NCBI RefSeq assembly: GCF_900197595.1
Contig: NZ_FZLO01000001.1
Coordinates: 806,001-870,000 of the forward strand
Source of the DNA: Scatolibacter rhodanostii
Lineage (GTDB): Bacteria > Bacillota > Clostridia > Oscillospirales > Acutalibacteraceae
Length of the DNA: 64,000 nt
Direction of reading: 5' to 3'
This document shows, one piece after another, positions 1-7,079 of the stretch; the first letter of the stretch is position 1; every line of letters starts with the position of its first letter. Made by a program: the position numbers and the translations under genes. The notes under the pieces were generated by a model. That model saw only the letters and a list, made by a program, of their open reading frames with translations. It was not told the origin of the DNA and did no database searches.

Positions 1-2
1 AT

Positions 3-803
3 AGCGTAGAACGATTCCAAAAAGAAGAAAAGGTTCGTATCGATATCTTAAAACGTTTTGGCTATTATTCCACAGAATCTAACGGGCATTTATCCGAATA
101 TGTTTCATGGTATCGCAAACGCCCGCAAGATATTGAAAAATGGATTGACACCTCCAGCTGGATTCATGGCGAAACTGGCGGATATCTCCGTGTAACAAGA
201 GAAGAACGCGATTGGTTTTTGACGGATTATCCAAAAATTGCTGCTGAACCTCCTAAGAAATACGATGGTAGCTGTCGTGGAAAAGAGCACGGCTCTTATA
301 TTATGGAAGCTTTAGAAACAGGAAGAACCTACCGTGGACATTTTAACGTAATGAATAATGGTTGTATCACTAATTTGCCCGATGAATCTGTGGTAGAAGT
401 ACCTTGCTATGTAGACGGCAACGGGATTTCTGTGCCAAAAGTAGGCGACTTGCCCTTAGGTTGTGCTGCTGTCTGTTCACAATCTATTTGGGTGCAGAAG
501 CTGGCTGTAGAAGCCGCTGTTGCCGGTGATGTACAGCTATTAAAGCAAGCTGCTTTAATGGATCCGCTAACAGGTGCCGTATGCGATCCACCTGAAATTT
601 GGCAAATGATTGACGAAATGCTGATTGCACAGGAAGAATGGTTGCCACAGTATAAAGAGGCGATTGCACAGGCAAAAGAAAACTTCGCAAAAGGAAATCT
701 GATTCCGACGAAAGAAGATTATCGTGGTGCCGTGCGCATCCGCCAAAAAACGGTGGAAGAAGTGGCCCAAGAGCACGAAAAGCGCAACATTACCGCACAA
801 TAA
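3..803 (+). CDS. melA: GH4 family alpha-galactosidase, 3' part (5' end outside window)
   Basis: The last 266 residues of a glycoside hydrolase family 4 enzyme; the frame is open to the window edge, so the N-terminal NAD-binding half lies outside. Family knowledge: GH4 enzymes use NAD+ and a divalent metal to hydrolyse alpha-galactosides or alpha-glucosides in the cytoplasm. Seen here: the family block GYYSTESNGHLSEY near the left edge, then NNGCITNLPDE and VEVPCYVD with DLPLGCAA, in the order expected for the MelA/AglA type rather than the 6-phospho-glucosidase type. The gene ends 20 nt before a strong hairpin terminator, so it is the last gene of its transcript. The exact sugar specificity cannot be read from this part. 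Confidence 0.85.
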   Translation, partial: SVERFQKEEKVRIDILKRFGYYSTESNGHLSEYVSWYRKRPQDIEKWIDTSSWIHGETGGYLRVTREERDWFLTDYPKIAAEPPKKYDGSCRGKEHGSYIMEALETGRTYRGHFNVMNNGCITNLPDESVVEVPCYVDGNGISVPKVGDLPLGCAAVCSQSIWVQKLAVEAAVAGDVQLLKQAALMDPLTGAVCDPPEIWQMIDEMLIAQEEWLPQYKEAIAQAKENFAKGNLIPTKEDYRGAVRIRQKTVEEVAQEHEKRNITAQ

Positions 804-822
804 TAACCTAAAAAACAAAAAT

Positions 823-862
823 AAAAACAGAGAGAACTTTGAGATGAGTTCCCTCTGTTTTT
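823..862. terminator. Rho-independent terminator between convergent genes
   Basis: A hairpin with arms AAAAACAGAG-GAACT and AGTTC-CTCTGTTTTT around an 8-nt loop, flanked by A- and T-runs on both sides. It can serve the GH4 gene on plus and the oxidoreductase operon on minus. Confidence 0.8.
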
Positions 863-949
863 GTATTTAGTACAATGCAACGCCAAAGCAAGTATCTTAT
901 TGCACTTTAACTTTTATTTAGGTATTCGTTAAGAGATTCTGCTACCTAT

Positions 950-1486
950 TTATGCAAAGCAAGCGCCTAATCGAGCGGCTTGTTTGTTCATATCCAGCAT
1001 TTTTTCTTTGCTCTTTGGTACACAATATTCAATGGCTTTATCGAGCATTTCCATAGAAGCAAATTTCATCTCATGAAAGAGTTTGCCGACTAGCACGATA
1101 TTGGCAAGTCCTGATATGTTGTTTTTTTCTGCAATTTCAGAAGCCGGCACATAAAAAACATTGAGATCATCTCTCTCTACCTTTTTGTCAATGAGTGAGC
1201 TGTCTATGACTACTGTACCTCCGCTTTCTACATCGGCAATGAATTTATCAAAAGAAGGCAAATTCATGACAACAAAAACGTTGGGATTCGGCACATTCGG
1301 TGCGCCGATTTCTTCATCTGAAATACAAACGGTACAATTGGCTGTGCCTCCACGCATTTCAGGCCCATAAGAAGGTAGCCATGAAATCTCTTTATTCATT
1401 AAGAGGCCAACATAAGCCGCTACTTTTCCGGCAAATAAAATTCCTTGTCCGCCGAAACCGGCAAACAACACATTTAAATCTTTCAT
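950..1486 (-). CDS. 2-oxoacid:ferredoxin oxidoreductase gamma subunit
   Basis: A 178-residue protein starting [15 protein letters not shown], the hallmark start of the gamma (POR/KOR gamma) subunit of ferredoxin-dependent 2-oxoacid oxidoreductases. The ATG at 1486 overlaps the stop of the upstream beta-subunit gene (ATGA), so the two are translationally coupled. A longer reading frame upstream exists but runs inside the beta gene and is not used here. Together with the neighbouring alpha, beta and ferredoxin subunits it forms a four-subunit enzyme that oxidatively decarboxylates a 2-oxoacid to its acyl-CoA with reduction of ferredoxin. This is the last gene of the operon, about 90 nt from the shared terminator. 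Confidence 0.9.
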   Translation of the reverse strand: MKDLNVLFAGFGGQGILFAGKVAAYVGLLMNKEISWLPSYGPEMRGGTANCTVCISDEEIGAPNVPNPNVFVVMNLPSFDKFIADVESGGTVVIDSSLIDKKVERDDLNVFYVPASEIAEKNNISGLANIVLVGKLFHEMKFASMEMLDKAIEYCVPKSKEKMLDMNKQAARLGACFA

Positions 1487-2229
1487 TTTTGCGCCTCCCA
1501 ATCCTTGTATACACCAAGTGGGTAATAAGGCATCATATTCTCTTCCAACCATTTAAGGGATTCGACAGGCGAAAGTCCCCAGTTAGTCGGACAGGTGGAA
1601 AGCACTTCTACGATAGAGAAGCCTTTTTTATCGAGTTGATTTTGAAAAGCTTTTTTGATTGCTTTCTTTGTTAAACGAACATTTTTGACATCGTTCACAT
1701 TTACGCGTTGAGCCAATGCTACACCATCAAGAGTGGCAAGCATTTCACAAATACGAATGGGATTGCCCGCTGTTTCTACATCACGCCCATAAGGTGTTGT
1801 CTGTGTAATTTGCCCTGGCAATGTTGTTGGTGCCATTTGACCGCCTGTCATGCCATAAATCGCATTATTAATAAAGATAACCGTGATATTTTCCCCTCTG
1901 GTTGCAGCATGAACTGTTTCAGCTGTACCAATTGCGGCAAGGTCACCGTCACCCTGATAGGTAAAGACTACGCTATCTGGTTTTGCTCGTTTCACTCCTG
2001 TTGCAACGGCTGGAGCACGGCCATGCGGTGCTTGAATCATATCACAGGCAAAATAATCATAACACATAACGGAACAGCCTACAGAAGCAATACCTACCGC
2101 TCTTCCTTCAATATTAAGCTCATCCATGACTTCTGCTACTAATCTATGCACAATACCATGAGTACAACCTGGACAATAATGCATGACTGCATCGGTCAGT
2201 GCTTTAGGTTTTTGAAATACAACTGCCAT
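1483..2229 (-). CDS. 2-oxoacid:ferredoxin oxidoreductase beta subunit (TPP-binding)
   Basis: A 248-residue thiamine-pyrophosphate subunit. Visible are YCPGCTHG near the N-terminus, a GDGDLAAIG motif for TPP-Mg binding, and INNAIYGMTGGQ, all typical of Kor/Vor beta chains. I chose ATG 2229 (MAVVFQKPK) because AAAGGAAAA lies at a proper distance; an in-frame TTG 24 nt upstream (2253) has no well-placed ribosome-binding site. It sits between the alpha gene (51 nt upstream) and the overlapping gamma gene. Substrate is probably a branched-chain or related 2-oxoacid, by analogy with clostridial VorB-type operons. Confidence 0.9.
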   Translation of the reverse strand: MAVVFQKPKALTDAVMHYCPGCTHGIVHRLVAEVMDELNIEGRAVGIASVGCSVMCYDYFACDMIQAPHGRAPAVATGVKRAKPDSVVFTYQGDGDLAAIGTAETVHAATRGENITVIFINNAIYGMTGGQMAPTTLPGQITQTTPYGRDVETAGNPIRICEMLATLDGVALAQRVNVNDVKNVRLTKKAIKKAFQNQLDKKGFSIVEVLSTCPTNWGLSPVESLKWLEENMMPYYPLGVYKDWEAQK

Positions 2230-2280
2230 AATATTTTCCTTTAGAGATTTCAAAAAATCTCTAGCCTTTTGGCTCCTTTC

Positions 2281-3339
2281 TTACTTTGATTTTGAAGCTA
2301 ATTCTTCAATCTTTTTCAATACCTCTATCGGCGACGGAATCATTCCTCCTGTGCGCCCTAAAAAATGAACCGGTGTGCGGCATTCTACTGCCAAACGGAC
2401 ATCATCTACCATTTGCCCCATGTTCATTTCAACCACCAAGATGTCTTTTACCTTCTGCCCATTGCTTCGCACAGCATCCACAGGAAAAGGCCACAAACTG
2501 ATTGGTCTCACAAGCCCAACTTTGATTCCTTTCTCTCGTGCCTGCATGATAGCACCTCTGGCTACTCTGGCTGAAGCGCCATACGCTACAATCATCATCT
2601 CGGCATCTTCCATTTTATATTCTTCTGCCATCTGTTCAGTTTCTTGAATTTTTTGGTAACGCGCATAGCGCTCAAGCACCAAATCTTCGAGCTTATTGGG
2701 CGTTAAATAAAGTGAATTAATCACATTATGTTCTCTTTTATTGTCGTGTCCGCAAGCTGCCCACGGTTTACTGCTTGCTTCAGCAGTCTTTTCCTCCGGC
2801 AGTGTGACCGGTTCCATCATTTGGCCAAGCATACCATCTGCTAAAATCATAGCCGGCACACGATATTTTTCTGCGGTATCAAAAGCGTGCCCGACCATAT
2901 CCATCATCTCTTGCACCGTGGACGGTGCATAGACCAAAATTTGAAAATCACCGTGACCTGTTGCTTTGGTTGCTTGCCAATAATCAGACTGCGACGGTTG
3001 AATGCCGCCAAGTCCCGGTCCACCACGCTGTACATTCACGATAAGTGCAGGTAGATCTGAACCAGCCATATAAGAGATTCCCTCCGCTTTCAGGCTGATA
3101 CCTGGTGAAGAGGATGAAGTCATTGCACGCACACCGGCAGCTGCTGCCCCCAGTACCATATTAATTGCTGCTATTTCTGATTCTGCTTGTAAGTATGTTC
3201 CGCCCACTTTCGGCATGGTTTTGGCCATGTAAGCTGAAATTTCTGTTTGAGGTGTAATTGGATAACCAAAAAAGTGACGACAGCCTGCACTGACAGCTGC
3301 ATGAGCCAACGCTTCGTTGCCTTTCATCAAAACTTTCAT
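2281..3339 (-). CDS. vorB: 2-oxoacid:ferredoxin oxidoreductase alpha subunit (VorB-like)
   Basis: A 352-residue alpha subunit, the usual length for VorB/KorA. The N-terminus has GYPITPQTEI, the pyrimidine-binding (Pyr) domain signature; TSSSSPGISLKAEG and the C-terminal transketolase-like domain follow. Its ATG overlaps the stop of the ferredoxin gene upstream, so translation is coupled. Organisation ferredoxin-alpha-beta-gamma is the standard clostridial arrangement annotated as 3-methyl-2-oxobutanoate dehydrogenase. Whether the true substrate is 2-oxoisovalerate or 2-oxoglutarate cannot be decided from sequence alone. Confidence 0.88.
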   Translation of the reverse strand: MKVLMKGNEALAHAAVSAGCRHFFGYPITPQTEISAYMAKTMPKVGGTYLQAESEIAAINMVLGAAAAGVRAMTSSSSPGISLKAEGISYMAGSDLPALIVNVQRGGPGLGGIQPSQSDYWQATKATGHGDFQILVYAPSTVQEMMDMVGHAFDTAEKYRVPAMILADGMLGQMMEPVTLPEEKTAEASSKPWAACGHDNKREHNVINSLYLTPNKLEDLVLERYARYQKIQETEQMAEEYKMEDAEMMIVAYGASARVARGAIMQAREKGIKVGLVRPISLWPFPVDAVRSNGQKVKDILVVEMNMGQMVDDVRLAVECRTPVHFLGRTGGMIPSPIEVLKKIEELASKSK

Positions 3340-3575
3340 TTTACCACCTGCTTTTCTGCTTTTTCGCGAGTTTCTTTTTCCACTGTAATGGCGACATCAG
3401 GACACATCATGGCGCAGGACGCACAGCCAATGCATTTTTCCGGCTGTACACAACGTGCTGGATGATACCCTTTTGCATTAATTTCTTCTGCTAGTTCGAT
3501 AATCTTGACCGGACAGGCAAACACACACATTCCGCAGCCTTTGCAGATGTTTTCATCTACTGTAATTTTGCCCAT
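3336..3575 (-). CDS. 2x[4Fe-4S] ferredoxin subunit of 2-oxoacid oxidoreductase
   Basis: A 79-residue delta subunit with two cluster motifs, CKGCGMCVFACP and CIGCASCAMMCP, each CxxCxxCxxxCP. The start at 3575 (MGKITVDEN) is chosen for its AAAGGAG six nt upstream; an upstream in-frame extension overlaps the preceding gene's end and lacks support. It carries electrons from the TPP site to free ferredoxin. It overlaps the alpha gene by 4 nt and lies 13 nt after the P-loop ATPase gene. Confidence 0.9.
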   Translation of the reverse strand: MGKITVDENICKGCGMCVFACPVKIIELAEEINAKGYHPARCVQPEKCIGCASCAMMCPDVAITVEKETREKAEKQVVK

Positions 3576-3588
3576 TTTCTTCTCCTTT

Positions 3589-4269
3589 TTACGACGGTTC
3601 CTTTTCCCAAGGAAATAGGACATATCGTTTGATAATTTTAATTTTGTAATTCATATTTTCCTTATATTTAAAATCTGATCCTATTGCGAAATCAGGTATT
3701 GTCGAATATAATAACGGCAACCCACAACGTTTGGCTGTTTCTTCTGCAAATGCAAATGAGTCAAGCACGGTCTGCGCCGTTGTTTCCACTCCTAGATGAG
3801 AATTATTGATGATTGCTGTCGCTTTCAGTCCACACGAATTCTCAATTTCACGCAACAAAACAGCGGATTCTTCCGCTGTTTGTGATAACACGCGATATTG
3901 ATTAATGACATAAATCATTTCTGGTTTTTTGTCTGCCAATTGTTTTCTCATGCTGCCAAGCGCTTTTATCCCAACATCATCACCGCCGACATCCACAAAG
4001 ACTTCCTCTCCGGGTTTATCAAAAGCGGCATACATTTGCGGCGGCAAAGACGGTGTATCCAATGTTGTATTGGCAAAAACAGGCTCAATGGTGTGGACAC
4101 CATGCTGCGCCATAAAATGGTTGTAGTCGGAAGTGCGAAAATAAGGGTTCACAATATCCATATCTAAAACCGTAACCGATTTACCCTGACTGGCAGCTTC
4201 TAGCGCCAAGTTAATTGTTAGATTTGTTTTTCCTGAGCCATAGTGCCCACAAATTATATACATAAGCAA
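3589..4269 (-). CDS. SIMIBI-class P-loop ATPase heading the oxidoreductase operon
   Basis: A 226-residue cytoplasmic protein with a deviant Walker A motif GHYGSGKTN at the very N-terminus, VLDMDIVNPYFR after strand 2 and a DVGGDD Walker-B-like segment, resembling MinD/ParA/CooC-type ATPases. It is the first gene of the operon with the Vor subunits, 13 nt upstream of the ferredoxin gene, suggesting an accessory role, for example in cluster or cofactor maturation; that role is inferred. TTG 4269 has AAGAAGGG at 7-nt spacing; ATG 4263 is an alternative, 13 nt from the same site. Confidence 0.75.
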   Translation of the reverse strand: MLMYIICGHYGSGKTNLTINLALEAASQGKSVTVLDMDIVNPYFRTSDYNHFMAQHGVHTIEPVFANTTLDTPSLPPQMYAAFDKPGEEVFVDVGGDDVGIKALGSMRKQLADKKPEMIYVINQYRVLSQTAEESAVLLREIENSCGLKATAIINNSHLGVETTAQTVLDSFAFAEETAKRCGLPLLYSTIPDFAIGSDFKYKENMNYKIKIIKRYVLFPWEKEPS

Positions 4270-4354
4270 TCAAATGCCCTTCTTAAAATCAATCTCGAAA
4301 TCTCTCTATATAAATGAATTACTTTTACTCAATCTAGAATTATGAAACACATTT

Positions 4355-4383
4355 ATCATATCACAATTTGCCGGTTGATTCAA
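4355..4383 (-). promoter_or_regulatory. Sigma-A type promoter of the oxidoreductase operon
   Basis: On the minus strand TTGAAT, a 17-nt spacer, then TATGAT preceded by TG (extended -10), about 85 nt upstream of the P-loop ATPase start. Confidence 0.6.
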
Positions 4384-4720
4384 CTGAAAAGGAAGATTCT
4401 ATTCCGATATTTTTAAAAATATATCCTTTTTTACCCGTATAATTCAACTGTATTCACAATGGACAAGTAAGAAAGTTGTCCTTTTTTGTTTAAAATTTAT
4501 TAATGAATTACCCTAAAAAAGTTCAAGAATTTACCATTCTGTATTCATAAATAGATGTTACAATACTGTCATCAAGTAAAAGAAAGGCGGCGATATTCTG
4601 ATTTTGTTCTTATTGTGAAAATAATCTAATTTTTATAAATCACTGTCTTTATCCTAACAGAATGAAATTCGCAAAAGCGTGTTTTTTGGAATTCTATGGA
4701 TAAAGCAGACCAAAAATTAT

Positions 4721-4752
4721 CACCCTTGCAAAATGAATGCAAGGGTGTTTTT
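4721..4752 (+). terminator. Terminator-like hairpin in the spoIVB leader region
   Basis: A perfect 10-bp stem CACCCTTGCA / TGCAAGGGTG with a 7-nt loop, followed by TTTTT. It lies 75 nt upstream of spoIVB with no recognised gene before it on the plus strand, so it either ends a short untracked RNA or acts as an attenuator. Confidence 0.65.
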
Positions 4753-4826
4753 AATTGTAAAAATAAATCTCACGCTTTGTGGAAGAGTAATTAAGGGCAG
4801 AAAATTGATGTGATGGAGGTGAATAT

Positions 4827-5978
4827 TTGAAAAAAACTAAAAAAAATAATTCTTCAATTTCTAAAGCAATTAAACTGTTTGCTGTTTCTATGGGCGTAAC
4901 GGCTGTTACCATGCTCACAAGCTCAGGTTTTATTGATTATCAAACTTCTTATTCTATTAATGATGTAAAAGAAGCGTCTTTGTTTAATCAAGACAGCTAT
5001 TCCGCCGCAGCGCAAGCAAATGCATCTGAAAATAGTATAGACGGCAAAACCTATGTTATACCGCTCGGCACATCATTTGGTATCAAGCTCTTTACAGACG
5101 GCGTTATTGTCACTTCTCTAACGGAGATTCAATCCGGTGAGAATTTAAACTGCCCCGCACAAGACGCCGGTATCAAATCAGGTGACTATATTCTTTCTGT
5201 TAACGGTGAATCTGTCGCTAACAATGCCGGTTTGGCTCAATTGATCGGGCAAAGCGAAGGCAATCCCATTCAATTAAAAGTCAGACGAGGTGAAGACGTT
5301 TTTGAAGCAACGGTAACTCCCGTTTTTTCAGAAGGCGCTTTTAAAACCGGCATGTGGATTCGCGACAGTGCAGCAGGAATTGGTACCCTGACTTTTTATA
5401 ATCCAGACAGCGGTGTCTTCGCCGGACTCGGCCACGGTATTTGCGATATGGATACCAATGGTATTATGGAGCTCAGTCATGGAGAACCGGCAGCCATTGA
5501 ACTTTCTGGTATTGTAAAAGGTGAAATTAATAAACCAGGACAGCTAAAAGGTTATTTTTCCTCTGACGAATCATTAGGAGAATTACTCTCGAATAATGAG
5601 ACTGGTGTATATGGTACTTTCTTTGCTCCCCCTCAAGGTGAGCTTATGGAAGTTGCTGCAAAAGAAGAAGTAAAAACTGGTGACGTTGAAATTATTGCAA
5701 GTATTGACGGAAACGGTCCGAAAAGATATCAAGCCGTCATCAAAAAAATCCTATCATCCGAAAAAAGAACTAAAAACTTAGTTATTGAAGTAACTGACCC
5801 TGCTCTTTTATCGCTAACTGGTGGAATTGTACAAGGAATGAGTGGTTGTCCCATCATCCAAAACGGAAAAATTATTGGAGCTGTGACACATGTGTTCACA
5901 GAAGACCCAAAAACAGGATATGGTATATTTGCAGACACAATGGTCCAAGAAAGTGTCGTATTTAGTATGTCGAAGTAA
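4827..5978 (+). CDS. spoIVB: SpoIVB peptidase (S55 family)
   Basis: A 383-residue forespore-secreted serine peptidase. In the family it cleaves SpoIVFA across the intermembrane space and so triggers SpoIVFB processing of pro-sigma-K. Order seen: an N-terminal hydrophobic signal/anchor at about residues 15-35, a PDZ domain (about 100-175; PAQDAGIKSGD), then the S55 domain with GLGHG (His203) and GMSGC (Ser339 as nucleophile), followed by GAVTHVF and a C-terminal TGYGIF. The residue after GMSG is Cys where Bacillus has Ser. Start is TTG 4827 with GGAGGTG 5 nt upstream. It lies directly upstream of spo0A, the conserved Firmicute order. Confidence 0.93.
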   Translation: MKKTKKNNSSISKAIKLFAVSMGVTAVTMLTSSGFIDYQTSYSINDVKEASLFNQDSYSAAAQANASENSIDGKTYVIPLGTSFGIKLFTDGVIVTSLTEIQSGENLNCPAQDAGIKSGDYILSVNGESVANNAGLAQLIGQSEGNPIQLKVRRGEDVFEATVTPVFSEGAFKTGMWIRDSAAGIGTLTFYNPDSGVFAGLGHGICDMDTNGIMELSHGEPAAIELSGIVKGEINKPGQLKGYFSSDESLGELLSNNETGVYGTFFAPPQGELMEVAAKEEVKTGDVEIIASIDGNGPKRYQAVIKKILSSEKRTKNLVIEVTDPALLSLTGGIVQGMSGCPIIQNGKIIGAVTHVFTEDPKTGYGIFADTMVQESVVFSMSK

Positions 5979-6066
5979 ATCGTATTTCAGAATCTCTCGG
6001 TTTTGAGCCATATTTCGTCGTTTTTCGCTAAGATAAATTACCCAAAAATTCGTCTAAAACTATTGC

Positions 6067-6072
6067 TATAAT
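6067..6072 (+). promoter_or_regulatory. Extended -10 element upstream of spo0A
   Basis: TGCTATAAT (an extended -10) 54 nt before the spo0A start; no good -35 is visible. A classical sigma-H pair was not recognised. Confidence 0.35.
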
Positions 6073-6125
6073 TTGGAGCATATGGTAAAATAAATTCACT
6101 TTGAAAAATAAATAGGAGGTCCGTT

Positions 6126-6890
6126 ATGGAAAAAGAATTAAAGGTAATTATTTGTGCGGAAGACGGCGAATGGGGCCGAGATGACACAGCACGTTTGCTT
6201 CAGAAAGGCCTCACCCCTATCTTCGTCAAACGCGACGGCAAAATCCTCTTACAAAAAATCCGAGAAGTAAAACCGCATCTTGTTCTCATGGAACTGTTTA
6301 TGCCAAATCTTGACGCAATCGGCGTGATTCAATCGGCAGCAACAGAATCCGACATCAAAAAACCGCTCTACATTGTGACCTCGTCCTACACCACTCCTAT
6401 GCTGGAACGCGAAATTCTCAACTCAGGCGCTTCTCTCTTCTTGCTATCCCCCGTCGATAAAACCGAAATTGCTGAAAAAATGGTTTCTATTTATGGGACA
6501 AAGGGTAAGCATTTTGAAAATGAGCCGTCTGCTCCTGGCCTGCGTATGCGTGTAACAGAAATTCTCCATCAAATTGGTGTACCTGCTCATATCAAAGGCT
6601 ATCATTATTTGAGAGATTCTATTATCATGGCTGTAGAAGATCCAGAAATCATCAATGCTGTCACTAAACAATTATATCCAAACGTGGCAAAACAATACGC
6701 TACGACTAGCTCACGTGTCGAACGAGCCATTCGCCATGCTATTGAAGTTGCTTGGGATCGCGGCGACGTAGATGTTTTGAACTCCTATTTTGGGTACACC
6801 ATCCACAACACACGCGGAAAGCCTACAAACAGTGAATTTATCGCCATGATTTCAGATAAACTCTGTTTGCAGATTGCTAATGTTTCTTGA
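6126..6890 (+). CDS. spo0A: Spo0A with a degenerate receiver domain
   Basis: A 254-residue master regulator of sporulation (Bacillus protein about 267). The C-terminal half is canonical: IGVPAHIKGYHYLRDSI, the recognition-helix segment TSSRVERAIRHAIEVAW and KPTNSEFIAM. The receiver half is not. The segment aligning with the VLDIIMP block reads LMELFMP, so the phosphoacceptor position is Glu56 (codon GAA at 6291). The invariant Lys of the LKP block is Ser108 (codon TCC at 6447). The first acidic pair reads Glu12-Asp13. Start ATG has AGGAGG at 7 nt. By family knowledge such a receiver should not be phosphorylated normally; activity may be constitutive, mimicked by Glu, or controlled otherwise. 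Confidence 0.93.
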   Translation: MEKELKVIICAEDGEWGRDDTARLLQKGLTPIFVKRDGKILLQKIREVKPHLVLMELFMPNLDAIGVIQSAATESDIKKPLYIVTSSYTTPMLEREILNSGASLFLLSPVDKTEIAEKMVSIYGTKGKHFENEPSAPGLRMRVTEILHQIGVPAHIKGYHYLRDSIIMAVEDPEIINAVTKQLYPNVAKQYATTSSRVERAIRHAIEVAWDRGDVDVLNSYFGYTIHNTRGKPTNSEFIAMISDKLCLQIANVS

Positions 6891-6920
6891 GTACAATTTA
6901 TCAAATTTAAAGGCTAAAAT

Positions 6921-6928
6921 TTGTCGAA
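6921..6928 (+). promoter_or_regulatory. 0A-box-like sequence downstream of spo0A
   Basis: TTTGTCGAAAT matches the Spo0A box core TGTCGAA, 30 nt after the spo0A stop and before the convergent terminator. No gene start is nearby, so it could be fortuitous. Confidence 0.3.
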
Positions 6929-7026
6929 ATCTAGGCAAACATATTGTTTTTACAAAGCTTTGATCATATCTACTATTATTTTACAATTTTATATGATTAA
7001 TCACTACATATTGTACAATAATAACA

Positions 7027-7075
7027 AATGAGCTCGAATCACCACCAGTGGGAGATTCGAGCTCATTCATTTTTT
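7027..7075. terminator. Bidirectional terminator between spo0A and ABC exporter
   Basis: A perfect 14-bp stem AATGAGCTCGAATC / GATTCGAGCTCATT with a 13-nt loop and T-run on the plus side, between convergent genes. Confidence 0.85.
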
Positions 7076-7079
7076 GTTC

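Larger units (their letters stand above)
4270..4826. other. Intergenic region between divergent vor operon and spoIVB
   Basis: A 557-nt gene-free stretch. It holds the minus-strand promoter at 4355-4383, a small hairpin with T-run (GGACAA / TTGTCC, 4461-4487), a possible forespore-type promoter (GTATT then AATACT, about 4551-4568, weak) and the terminator-like hairpin at 4721-4752. I see no convincing coding sequence. Confidence 0.5.

Noticed and set aside
6126-6890. Another response regulator rather than Spo0A
   Set aside because: The C-terminal domain and the position after spoIVB are specific to Spo0A despite the altered receiver.
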